NCBI RefSeq assembly: GCF_002078015.1
Contig: NZ_LWBP01000123.1
Span: forward strand, 93,222-157,221
Source of the DNA: Niastella populi
GTDB taxonomy: Bacteria > Bacteroidota > Bacteroidia > Chitinophagales > Chitinophagaceae
Direction: 5' to 3'
DNA: 64,000 nt
The first letter of the stretch is position 1. Every line of letters begins with the position of its first letter. Below are positions 40,248 through 48,785 of the stretch, one piece after another. The notes under the pieces are model-generated. The model was not told the DNA's origin. It worked only from the letters and a program-made list of their open reading frames with translations, and did not search any database. The position numbers and the translations under genes are program-made.

Positions 40248-41222
40248 TTAATGACCGGTCGCTTTGCCTTTTCCGGTCTGTTGCAAGGCTGCTTTTAATC
40301 CGTTAGCCAGTTGTTGCGCATTGCCCACTCCCCAGTAATGCAGAAAGAAAATGCGGGGATCTTCATGTACCATATGATTGTGTACGGCCACTACTTCAAT
40401 ACCATTCTCAACCAATGCTTTGATCACAGGTTCAACTTCATTTTCCAACATGGTAAAATCACCGGCCACAGCCGCTTTTTCAGGTGTACCCTGCCAGGCA
40501 GCCCAGGTATTGAAGCCCATGAAGGCGCTTACGGGTATGCCATGTTCCAGTAACTGAACATCCGGACGCCCAATTGTGTATTTGTATACGCCTTTGCTTA
40601 ACTCGCCTTTATATCCAATAATAGAGTCGAGCAAAGGAATATTAAGTGCGCTCACAACGCTGTCTGCCTTCTCCCCTTTGGGATCTTTTCCTCTTACTTC
40701 CTTTACTTTATTGAATATTGCTTTTACACCATTTGAAAGCGTGGTAATATCTGCGGAACGGTCTATATGCATATACATTACATTCGGCCGGTTGCGAACA
40801 AAATGGTTATGTATTGCGGTAATGGCAAACCCCTGTTTTATCACCTCCTGTTGCACCGGTTTTAAATCTGTTTCCGTTACAATAATATCTCCCATCACCA
40901 TGGCGCTGTCGCCACAAGGCGTAAAGGCGGCCCAGCTTCCCAGGCCCATAGGTGGAATTATTTTAAAGCCGTCTACCACAATTTTAAGATCATGCTGAGG
41001 TACAGTGATCTTATATTCCCCGTTCTTTTCAACGCCTTTCATGCCGGTGATCTGTTCAATTTTTGCGATATCCAGTTTACTGCCGGGCGGACATGCAATT
41101 ACATTGCGTTTTGATGCAGCAGCGGTTGAATCTTCAGCACTCTTTTCGTCGCCGGAACTAACGGCCTGGTTACAGGCAATAAAGAGAAATGGAGTAAACA
41201 ATAATACAGCAATAAATTTCAT
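40248..41222 (-). CDS. DUF1259 lipoprotein with two tandem domains
   Basis: 324 aa. The N-terminus MKFIAVLLFTPFLFIACNQA is a lipoprotein signal (LFIAC). Two DUF1259 copies follow in tandem: the first has the core GLGSWAAFTPCGDSAMVMGD and ITAIHNHFVRNRPNVMYMHI, the second MGFNTWAAWQGTPEKAAVAG and VVAVHNHMVHEDPRIFFLHY. Both keep an H-N-H motif. Function of the family is unknown; localisation is probably periplasmic or outer membrane. It is next to the degenerate region and has its own terminator. Confidence 0.82.
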   Translation of the reverse strand: MKFIAVLLFTPFLFIACNQAVSSGDEKSAEDSTAAASKRNVIACPPGSKLDIAKIEQITGMKGVEKNGEYKITVPQHDLKIVVDGFKIIPPMGLGSWAAFTPCGDSAMVMGDIIVTETDLKPVQQEVIKQGFAITAIHNHFVRNRPNVMYMHIDRSADITTLSNGVKAIFNKVKEVRGKDPKGEKADSVVSALNIPLLDSIIGYKGELSKGVYKYTIGRPDVQLLEHGIPVSAFMGFNTWAAWQGTPEKAAVAGDFTMLENEVEPVIKALVENGIEVVAVHNHMVHEDPRIFFLHYWGVGNAQQLANGLKAALQQTGKGKATGH

Positions 41223-41267
41223 AATTCATCTATTTATAGTGTTGAAAGTGTTGGCTTTATCGGGTCT

Positions 41268-41380
41268 CTATATTTTCTGATGCGGTGGCGCCTGCGCGTT
41301 ACATGGTTGCTTTTTTAAATTGTTTATCAAAAGCTTTGCTTTTATTTCTTCTTCGCTGACAGACCCTTCTTTTTGAAACA
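41268..41380 (-). pseudogene. Possible C-terminal gene fragment
   Basis: The minus-strand frame reads NKLFQKEGSVSEEEIKAKLL, then INNLKKQPCNAQAPPHQKI and a stop. It looks coding but has no recognisable start, and it ends at about the point where the FecR fragment begins. No family assigned. Confidence 0.25.
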
Positions 41381-41553
41381 ATTTGTTTGTTTTCCGGGAC
41401 CTCGATATCAAAAATGTTATGCATCAGATAGCAAGATGGTACAATATAAACATTGTTTATGAAGACCTGGTCCTTGACCGGTTTACGGCAACCGTTCCCC
41501 GCACAATTTCCCTCGAAAATTTATTGAACGTTTTGGAATTGAGCAGCAAAAAC
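41377..41553 (+). pseudogene. FecR C-terminal fragment (DUF4974 type)
   Basis: Translation NNLFVFRDLDIKNVMHQIAR, WYNINIVYEDLVLDRFTATV, PRTISLENLLNVLELSSKN matches the C-terminal part of FecR anti-sigma proteins that regulate SusC-type transporters. The N-terminal membrane and regulatory parts are gone. It ends abruptly at 41553 and the SusC piece starts a few bases later in another frame. In intact systems fecR sits upstream of susC, the same order as here. Confidence 0.75.
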
Positions 41554-41557
41554 ATCA

Positions 41558-41996
41558 GGCGCAACTGTTACAATCACAGGAACCAACAAAAGCGCTGCAA
41601 CAAATTCAAATGGGTTCTTTACTTTATCCGGCATTCAAACAAATTCCACTCTACAAATTAGTTCTATCGGTTACATTCCGCAACAAGATGCCGATGCTAC
41701 GGCTATTTATGGAAGCCGGGGCGCCAGGCGATCATGAACGATGGGAATACCCCTAATAGCTCGAATGCGCCCGATCTTTTTAAATGGGATACTACCAGGT
41801 ATACCAATTTCAGGAAACTGCTTATTGGCGGTACAGCCAACATTCACAATGCACATATATCCGTCTCTGGCGGTTCCAATACAACCCAATACCTGCTTAG
41901 CGCTTCATATAGAAAAGAAACAACCGTTTTTCCCGGCAAATTCGCCGACCAAACATTCTATTCACATGCCAGCCTGCTTCACCGGTCGAAAAACAA
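41558..41996 (+). pseudogene. SusC/RagA TonB-dependent receptor fragments
   Basis: Three joined pieces. 41558-41676 reads GATVTITGTNKSAATNSNGF and FTLSGIQTNSTLQISSIGYI, the carboxypeptidase-like N-terminal domain. It joins in frame to DADATAIYGSRGA (to 41725), the conserved plug motif, so about 150 residues are missing between. From 41725 in another frame QAIMNDGNTPNSSNAPDLFK, WDTTRYTNFRKLLIGGTANI, ISVSGGSNTTQYLLSASYRK and ETTVFPGKFADQT is the early barrel. The rest of the gene (some 700 residues) is absent. Confidence 0.75.
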
Positions 41997-42124
41997 TGCA
42001 CCGTTTGATAAGGAAAAACTAATTCCACCCGTACCCCGGCTTCACCGGTTGTTGCTTTTTTATCGATGATGGTTAATTGCGCAGGCGTTTTGGTTTGCCG
42101 GCTTAATATTTCCAGCCGCTCCCG
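41994..42124 (-). repeat. Duplicate of the LytS-type kinase 3' end (131 bp)
   Basis: Identical to 61780-61910 except one base (A at 42000, G at 61786). It encodes, on the minus strand, RERLEILSRQTKTPAQLTII, DKKATTGEAGVRVELVFPYQ, the last residues of the kinase. The kinase stop is not included (the frame runs on into SusC sequence). Confidence 0.95.
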
Positions 42125-42149
42125 CTCCGGGAGCCGGGGCATTTTTTTT
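42118..42149 (+). terminator. Junction hairpin with T8 run
   Basis: GCTCCCG-CTC-CGGGAGC, then CGGGGCA and eight T. The left arm is the end of the 131-bp duplicate; the right arm is new sequence at the junction. It could terminate plus-strand transcripts from the scar. Confidence 0.4.
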
Positions 42150-42160
42150 AACATTTCCTC

Positions 42161-44272
42161 TCATGACCCTTGAAACTCAAAGGCGCCGATATCAGTCTTT
42201 TCATTTTCCGGAACAGGAGTTCCATTATAGTCCTTTATAACCGTGCTGTCAATTTTTATCCCGGCATCAATGGCAGGTGAAGCCGGCTGCACCTGGAAAA
42301 AACGCATTTTGTTCAACCCTTCCCAGTTCTTTTCATTGTTAGTCATCTTGAATAAGGGGTTCGATTGAAGACCATTTACCTGTTCAGGACTATCAATTAT
42401 TTTATTTGCATAAATAATATTATTGAAGAACCGTGAGCCTGGACTGCGATCTGCATTGAGATCGGCGGAAGCGGGAACGGTATCATGAAAATAGTAATAG
42501 ATATTATTGGCATAAAAAGCATCCTTAGGCCAGCCGCCCCAGTTCTTTGTATAAAACAACCGGTTGGTCACATATTCTTCATACGGTTCAGTAGGTTTGG
42601 CAACATACTGGTCTTTGTAAACCACGTTGTTGTAGATATAACTGTTGGTAACAACGCCCGAGTGGCGTAACCCGTGATGCCCGTTGTTGTAGAAAACATT
42701 ATACCGTACAATAGTGCCATCATTAAAACCGCCTGAGCTGGCAGGCCCACCGGTAATGAGCATATCGCCATATTCGTTGTGATGGGCGTAGTTATATTGA
42801 AAGATCGTGTTCTTTGATTTATAATCACTGTCGAAACCTGCAGCATCGGCATCACCGGTATTGTATACCGTATAACAGGCTTCGTTATACTGCCATAAGG
42901 CATTATCGCAATTGAAGGTGAAGCTGGCATTGCCCGATAAATCCTTTGAACATCTTCTGAATAAATTATACTCTATCAATGGCGCATCGGCCACCCGTAC
43001 AATAAGGCCATCGGAAGCCGTTTCTTCAAAAACATTTTTCCTGATCACAATATTTTTGCTTGGCACCCAGTTGGTATTTGAGGTCAATGTACGTTTTGAC
43101 CATGTACTCTGGTTTACGGCGCCATGCCGGCCCACTCGATAAAACCGGCACCCTTCCACCAGGTAACCATTCATATAAGTAGGTATGTTATTTCCGGTAA
43201 TTTCCAATACCAGTCCCGCATTGCGTTTTGCAAAAAGATCGCCATCGTCTTTGCCCCTGTTCCCTATAATGTTCTCAAAATTGAGATTTCTGAAGTAAAC
43301 ATGTTTTACCTCGCCCAGGTCTTCGGCCACATAACCGGCGCCCCGCCGTATGGCGGGAATGTCGTTAGCGGTTTGTGTTATAGTGAGGTCTGCTACTTCA
43401 AGACAGGGTGTGTTAAAGAACATAAGCACAAAGGATTCTTTTCCCTCAGCATCGAGTATGGGCTTGTTGCCTTCGCCATAGGCGCCAATCTTTGTTACAG
43501 CGGTTGAAGCAGGAATGATCTTTGGGAACAATGACCCTTTATAAACACCTCCTCTTTTGAACAGGATCTTATCGCCCTGTTGCAGGAATACTGACTCCAG
43601 TTTTTTCAATGTTCTCCAGGCAGTGGCCGCAGTAGTTCCGTTAGCCTTATCGTTGCCATGTACCGCATCGAGGTAATACGTGGTATTAACGGGTTTAAAA
43701 ACTTTGTTATCGCCTTCGAGGTACAGGAACGGTGTTTTTCCCGAAGGGTGCTCCTTTGCATGAAAATGCGAAATACCGGCATCCTTTTGTTGTTCCCGCT
43801 CTACCAGCACAATGGTGATGTCTTCTTTTCCAATGGAACGCACATAATTGATATAGGGCGTTATGTTCACTTCATAATATTTATCCGTGGCGGTTAATGT
43901 AAACGTGCCTATAAAATTTGCCCGCGATGGTTTGCCCCCCTCGCTGCCTTTTAAAGAGGCGTCGCTCCAATTACCAAATGCAGCATACACATCTACGTGC
44001 TTAGTACAAACTGTGCTCCCGTAAATATTGAACGTAGCTGTTTTGAAATGGCGGGACTGACCTGACAAATCGAAGCTTATATAGGTTTGAGCGGTGGTCT
44101 CCCCTCTTCTTGTGTACCGGGTTATCAATGTATCGCCCGTACCAAAGTTGGTGTTCATTTTTGCGCCCGACAGAAAAATATACCCGTCGGCCTGCGGCTT
44201 CAGTTTAGCTTGCGCTATTGCGTTACTACATAAGCCGGCAAGCAATATTATTACAGCAAGTGATCGTTGCAT
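42161..44272 (-). CDS. DNRLRE/CBM96 plus right-handed beta-helix protein, 703 aa
   Basis: A secreted protein with signal peptide MQRSLAVIILLAGLCSNAIA. Residues about 25-190 form a DNRLRE/CBM96-type carbohydrate-binding domain (LKPQADGYIFLSGAKMNTNF, YISFDLSGQSRHFKTATFNI). From about 200 to 690 comes a right-handed parallel beta-helix (YYLDAVHGNDKANGTTAATA, NIVIRKNVFEETASDGLIVR, DGTIVRYNVFYNNGHHGLRH, RFFNNIIYANKI), the fold of many polysaccharide lyases and glycosidases. No catalytic residues can be named. Last gene of the SusCD operon, 2 bp after the GH2 gene. Confidence 0.78.
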   Translation of the reverse strand: MQRSLAVIILLAGLCSNAIAQAKLKPQADGYIFLSGAKMNTNFGTGDTLITRYTRRGETTAQTYISFDLSGQSRHFKTATFNIYGSTVCTKHVDVYAAFGNWSDASLKGSEGGKPSRANFIGTFTLTATDKYYEVNITPYINYVRSIGKEDITIVLVEREQQKDAGISHFHAKEHPSGKTPFLYLEGDNKVFKPVNTTYYLDAVHGNDKANGTTAATAWRTLKKLESVFLQQGDKILFKRGGVYKGSLFPKIIPASTAVTKIGAYGEGNKPILDAEGKESFVLMFFNTPCLEVADLTITQTANDIPAIRRGAGYVAEDLGEVKHVYFRNLNFENIIGNRGKDDGDLFAKRNAGLVLEITGNNIPTYMNGYLVEGCRFYRVGRHGAVNQSTWSKRTLTSNTNWVPSKNIVIRKNVFEETASDGLIVRVADAPLIEYNLFRRCSKDLSGNASFTFNCDNALWQYNEACYTVYNTGDADAAGFDSDYKSKNTIFQYNYAHHNEYGDMLITGGPASSGGFNDGTIVRYNVFYNNGHHGLRHSGVVTNSYIYNNVVYKDQYVAKPTEPYEEYVTNRLFYTKNWGGWPKDAFYANNIYYYFHDTVPASADLNADRSPGSRFFNNIIYANKIIDSPEQVNGLQSNPLFKMTNNEKNWEGLNKMRFFQVQPASPAIDAGIKIDSTVIKDYNGTPVPENEKTDIGAFEFQGS

Positions 44273-44274
44273 GG

Positions 44275-46944
44275 CTAATTCAATTTTATGATCCTGATCG
44301 CATTTAAGGCGGTTTTGCCTTCTAATGCTTCCAGGTTAATGGTAATACCTTTTTTATCCATTACGTTTACCAGCACCTTTTTCACAATGGCGGTTGTCAT
44401 GTTGGGCTGTACGTTCATGTCGAACCTCGACAAAACCGGCTGTGCATTGATGCTGACGTTCATGATGCACTGTCTGTTGTTGTTACTGACGGCATTGCTG
44501 CCTAAGTTATAGATCAGTTTGTCAGGGGCATTGGCGGCGAGGTTGGCCCAGTACAAATAAACGGCGTACTGTCCTTCCCGTACATCGGCCCTGAATGCCT
44601 GCAGCCCTTCGCGCTGGGTTTGAAAAACAGGATCGTTGTTCGTATTCAAAACATTTACCGCACTGGCAGGCAAGGAACCCGATCTCGTTTTTGGCCTTAC
44701 CGGCTGGCCGCCTATATATCCCCAGCTTCCCGCGGTATACGGTTGTTCAGGGATCCAGACCAACCGGGCTTCCCGGTCTTCAAAATACCTGTTTGAACCC
44801 AGCAGCACATTTAATTCGTTCAGTTCCTGTTGTTGGGTATTGGCAGGGAGCAGGCAAAAACTGAGCTGCGACCAGTCACAGGTTTTATTACCGATCCGCA
44901 GTTCAATGCTATTATTACCGTTTGTAAAAGGGAAGTCCAGTGTAATACAATGATGGGGGATATCAACCTGTTTAAAGAATGCACCATTATGATATACATC
45001 TACTTTTGGCTGGTTGCTATAGATCTTTACGGGTTGCAGACAGGTACCATTTCCCATATCGGTGCCGGACCGGTATTTCCACGATCTGCTGCCTATAAAC
45101 GCCATGGGCTCTTTTGACAGGGCTACCTTGTAAAGCAGGTACGTATTTTTCAGTTGCCTGTCCATGGTGGTGATGCCCTTGGTATTCACATGCGGAACGG
45201 CATCGCCCCTTGCTTCAGAATAAAAATTATTGAGGTTCCAGATAGTGGCGCCCGCAATATAATCGTTCTTCATTATCGTTTGCAGGTAATGCTCATGATA
45301 CAAATCGCCGTACTCAACGGTAAAATCAAATCTTTCGGGTTTAAAGCTATGCAGCCTGTCATCCACATCGGCGCCATACTCAGTGATCAATATAGGGGTT
45401 GCCGGATACTTTGCATGGTAATCTGCCAGGAAAGTATCAAAATCGGCAAATCTGCCACCATACCAGCCCTGGTAAAGGTTCCAGCCAACGATCATAGGAA
45501 CTGTTACCAGCCCGGTTTCTTCATAACGTTTCAATGATCCGTGAAAGGGAATCATCGTATACCTTTCAGGGTCCAGTGTGCGTAAGGCGGTCTCTATGGC
45601 AGCAGCCTGCCGGTTCACTTCGCGGCAATACTGTGCATGCCGCATGCTGTCATCTGCAAATGGCGGGCGCAGCATCACTTCATTCATATAGGCCCAGATC
45701 ACTACCGACGGATGGTTGAAATTCTGTTTTACCATCTCGGCTGTCATCTGTAAACAGTTTTGCAAAAACTCCTCTGTTTCGGTGACCTCATTCACTATGG
45801 GCACTTCAACCGAAGTAATGATGCCCAGCTTATCGCACATCTCAAGAATAAGCGGGTCCTGCGGGTAATGCGAAATGCGAAGCATGTTGCCACCCATTTC
45901 CTTTAACAAACAAATATCTTCTATATGCAATTCATCGGGCAGTGCATTGCCTTTATCGAGGTAACACTGGTGCCGGTTGGTTCCTATCAGTTTTATATGC
46001 CGGCCATTGAGACTAAAACCCTTTTCAGCATCAAAACTGAACCAGCGCAGGCCAAACGTATTTAGCTGGCTGGTCAGTTCTGTTCGTGTATGCGTATCTA
46101 CCACAGTCGTTTTAAGCATGTAGAGATCAGGGGTTTCCGGCGACCATAACAAAGGGTTTTCAATAGTAAGCTGCCGCGTAAAGCTGGTCCTGAAACTGTT
46201 CGGCGCCAGAACATATTGCTGTTGCCCTATGCTGGTTTCCTTACCATCGGGCGCTATAATGCTTTGAATGATGAGCACTTTTCTTTTCGTATGCTCCCCA
46301 TTATCTAAAAGCGTTTGAATTTCAATGCTTGCCTTTTTCTCATTTACCGACTTTGTTCTGATATATACGCCGTCGGAGGCGAAATCACCGGTTGATAAAC
46401 CGGTTCTTTCTTTTACCTGCAAATAAACGTTACGGTAAATACCGCCAAAGAAGGTAAAATCACCGCTTAACGGTGCTATGGCTCCATTGTGGCTGTTATC
46501 TACTTTTACCGCTATCAGGTTGTTCGATCCCTGTTTTATGTAATCGCTTATATCAAAGCAAAAACGAGTATAACCACCTTTGTGGGAGCCAACCAGTTTT
46601 TCATTTACATACAGTTCCGTTACCTGGTTAGCTCCGTCGAAATAAAGGCTGGTAACCTTACCGGTTGCCATGCTGTCGATGTATAACAATTTCCGGTACC
46701 AGCCAATGCCGCGGTAATAACCGGGCGCATCATCGGTTGCATCTTTGTTATTCCAGGTATGCGGGATGTTCAACAATTCCCACTTACTATCGTCACAGTT
46801 CCGTAAATGGTTACCAGCCTTATCGCCGGGGTAAAACTTCCATTCTTCATTGATGGTATACTTTACAGTGGCCTGCAGGGTAATAAACGGGAAAAAGCAA
46901 CAAACAAAAAACAAAACCTTTCTTAATCGTGTCATCTGATTCAT
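44275..46944 (-). CDS. Glycoside hydrolase family 2 beta-galactosidase-like enzyme, 889 aa
   Basis: Secreted (signal peptide MTRLRKVLFFVCCFFPFITLQ). Domains: sugar-binding jelly roll (PGYYRGIGWYRKLLYIDSMA, SHKGGYTRFCFDISDYIKQG), immunoglobulin-like domain, TIM barrel, and a C-terminal region with a DUF4982/malectin-like look. The acid/base Glu is near residue 420 in VVIWAYMNEVMLRPPF and the nucleophile near residue 521 in PILITEYGADVDDRL; the R-x-S-H-Y-P-Q motif (LRISHYPQDP) precedes the barrel core. Third gene of the operon, 27 bp after susD. Substrate within the locus is inferred to contain beta-galactose or a related unit. Confidence 0.87.
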   Translation of the reverse strand: MNQMTRLRKVLFFVCCFFPFITLQATVKYTINEEWKFYPGDKAGNHLRNCDDSKWELLNIPHTWNNKDATDDAPGYYRGIGWYRKLLYIDSMATGKVTSLYFDGANQVTELYVNEKLVGSHKGGYTRFCFDISDYIKQGSNNLIAVKVDNSHNGAIAPLSGDFTFFGGIYRNVYLQVKERTGLSTGDFASDGVYIRTKSVNEKKASIEIQTLLDNGEHTKRKVLIIQSIIAPDGKETSIGQQQYVLAPNSFRTSFTRQLTIENPLLWSPETPDLYMLKTTVVDTHTRTELTSQLNTFGLRWFSFDAEKGFSLNGRHIKLIGTNRHQCYLDKGNALPDELHIEDICLLKEMGGNMLRISHYPQDPLILEMCDKLGIITSVEVPIVNEVTETEEFLQNCLQMTAEMVKQNFNHPSVVIWAYMNEVMLRPPFADDSMRHAQYCREVNRQAAAIETALRTLDPERYTMIPFHGSLKRYEETGLVTVPMIVGWNLYQGWYGGRFADFDTFLADYHAKYPATPILITEYGADVDDRLHSFKPERFDFTVEYGDLYHEHYLQTIMKNDYIAGATIWNLNNFYSEARGDAVPHVNTKGITTMDRQLKNTYLLYKVALSKEPMAFIGSRSWKYRSGTDMGNGTCLQPVKIYSNQPKVDVYHNGAFFKQVDIPHHCITLDFPFTNGNNSIELRIGNKTCDWSQLSFCLLPANTQQQELNELNVLLGSNRYFEDREARLVWIPEQPYTAGSWGYIGGQPVRPKTRSGSLPASAVNVLNTNNDPVFQTQREGLQAFRADVREGQYAVYLYWANLAANAPDKLIYNLGSNAVSNNNRQCIMNVSINAQPVLSRFDMNVQPNMTTAIVKKVLVNVMDKKGITINLEALEGKTALNAIRIIKLN

Positions 46945-46971
46945 AAGTATACAGTCCCTTTATCACTTAGA

Positions 46972-48768
46972 TCAATATCCCTGTGTTTGTGGAAAATTCT
47001 GCGCGCCCATTGCATCTATCTGGTCCTGCGGTATGGGCCAGTTTACATGAAATGGTTTTACGTTATACCGTACCAGTATATCATTATCTGAGCCGTTAAA
47101 ATCTGCATAGTAATCGGGGTTGGGGCCAAAGGCTGCATCGCGGCCATCGGTAACACCATAGGTAGTTGCATTGTAACCAACTGCGGCGGCGGGGAATTTG
47201 GTGAAGTCGCCGGAATATTTTCTCACCTGGGTGTACCAGATACCATTCCGTTTCAAAAAATCCCATCTTCTGCCTTCAAAGGCCAGTTCGCGTGCCTGCT
47301 CATCCATGATCATATCGAAAGTAATCAGGTTTGTTTCCGGTGCATTGCCTGCTCTTGCATAAGTTTTATTATAAAAGGCAAGTGCTTTATCGGGTTGCCC
47401 TAAATTAAAACAGGCTTCCGCAGCCAGCAGGTACGATTCTGCCAGCCGGTAGATCAATATATCTTTAAAACTGCTGTTGGCGCCATCGGCATCCAGCGGT
47501 TTGCTCCAGGCATCATACATTTTAATACTGCTGGGCAGCAGGTTGCGTCTGTCTATTTTAGTGCCGGTTGCAGCGGCAACATCTCTTCCATAGAGCACAT
47601 CGCCAATCTTCACTGTTACCGGTGCGCCGGTATGATTGGTAGTACTATAATACTGTTTGCCCGTAGCGGCATCTGTTCTCTGTTGAGCCACAGGAACAGT
47701 GATCAGCCTGTTTGGGTTCTGATAAGTATAATCGCGTTTGTAATAGGCTGTTATACGTTTATCGCCGGTTTTGTACCGCGACATCAGGTAGCTGTTGGGA
47801 TATACCAGCCCCCACTGACGGCCCAGGTTTTCGGGATTGTATTTTACCAGTACGCCGTTTACCAGTTTTGAGGTATAATCCAATTCTGAAATGATATTGA
47901 TAAACTGGGCGCCTATGCGATGGCCACTACCGCCGCCTCTTTCTTTTGAGAAGCGCAGCGCAAAAAGTGTTTCGCTGGTGTTAAACAGATCACTTCGGTT
48001 AAACACTGCTTCGGGCGTTGCTTCAAGCCGCACTGTTTTTTCTGCGTCTATCAGTTCTACCTGCGCTGCTACGGTGGCCCAGTCTTTTGCCCAGGCTGCT
48101 ATAAGCGCCAGTTGGTGACGGGCGGCTGCTTTGGTAACACGGCCTTCTTCATTTGCGCTTCTTGTAAGCGGAAGGCCTTCGATGGCCCGTTCGGCATCGG
48201 CATACATCTGTTTGAATACTGATGCACTATCGGCAGGTGTATAGGCCAGGTCATTCATGTTCTCCCTTGTAACCGGTTCGGTTGACAGAAAAAGCCGCGA
48301 GAACCTCGACCAAAGGCCATAATAACTATATGCCCGCCAGAATGAAGCTTCTGCTACTGTTTCCTTTGCCGCGTTGCCAAACTGCGCGCCGTAATGTATG
48401 ATCTCATTGGCGCGGCCGATAATATAATAACGATGCGTCCAGTAAGGACTGTAAACAAGTCCCCTGATGCTGGAGCTGGGGCCGGGCGATGTAAACCTCG
48501 ACAGGTTAGCATCATCACCCGTGGTAAACACACAAAGGTCTGTAGTGCGTTCATTCCAGATGAACGCCGACAGAATACCGTTAGCTGTACCTTTCGACAC
48601 CAGCGATCTTTCATAGGGATACAATGCGATCACCATTTTCTCAAGCCCTTCCGGGGTTTCGAACAGTGTGCTGGCGGTAAACTGATCTTCCGCTTCTTCT
48701 GTAAGATATTTTTTACAACTACCCAGCAATAATGCGGTCAATAAAAAGTATATGGCAATATTTTTCAT
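46972..48768 (-). CDS. SusD/RagB family nutrient-uptake lipoprotein
   Basis: The outer-membrane glycan-binding lid of a SusCD transporter. Lipobox LLLGSCKK near residue 18 (MKNIAIYFLLTALLLGSCKK). TPR-like SusD helices are visible (SFWRAYSYYGLWSRFSRLFL, RLAESYLLAAEACFNLGQPD) and the C-terminal MDEQARELAFEGRRWDFLKR is the SusD signature. At 598 aa it is on the long side. The gene lies 17 bp after susC, forming the core of the locus. Confidence 0.93.
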   Translation of the reverse strand: MKNIAIYFLLTALLLGSCKKYLTEEAEDQFTASTLFETPEGLEKMVIALYPYERSLVSKGTANGILSAFIWNERTTDLCVFTTGDDANLSRFTSPGPSSSIRGLVYSPYWTHRYYIIGRANEIIHYGAQFGNAAKETVAEASFWRAYSYYGLWSRFSRLFLSTEPVTRENMNDLAYTPADSASVFKQMYADAERAIEGLPLTRSANEEGRVTKAAARHQLALIAAWAKDWATVAAQVELIDAEKTVRLEATPEAVFNRSDLFNTSETLFALRFSKERGGGSGHRIGAQFINIISELDYTSKLVNGVLVKYNPENLGRQWGLVYPNSYLMSRYKTGDKRITAYYKRDYTYQNPNRLITVPVAQQRTDAATGKQYYSTTNHTGAPVTVKIGDVLYGRDVAAATGTKIDRRNLLPSSIKMYDAWSKPLDADGANSSFKDILIYRLAESYLLAAEACFNLGQPDKALAFYNKTYARAGNAPETNLITFDMIMDEQARELAFEGRRWDFLKRNGIWYTQVRKYSGDFTKFPAAAVGYNATTYGVTDGRDAAFGPNPDYYADFNGSDNDILVRYNVKPFHVNWPIPQDQIDAMGAQNFPQTQGY

Positions 48769-48785
48769 AACAATTCTTTAAGCAG

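Larger units (their letters stand above)
41223..42160. other. 938-bp scar of gene fragments
   Basis: No intact gene is present. In order on the plus strand: a possible minus-strand C-terminal fragment (41268-41380), a FecR C-terminal piece, an in-frame joined SusC N-terminal piece, a further SusC barrel piece, and a duplicate of the 3' end of the LytS-type kinase. A short GC hairpin with a T8 run follows at 42118-42149. See the individual entries. Confidence 0.75.

Noticed and set aside
41897..42154. 85-aa minus-strand open frame as a gene
   Set aside because: It is a chimera of the duplicated kinase tail and antisense SusC relic, without a proper start or stop context.
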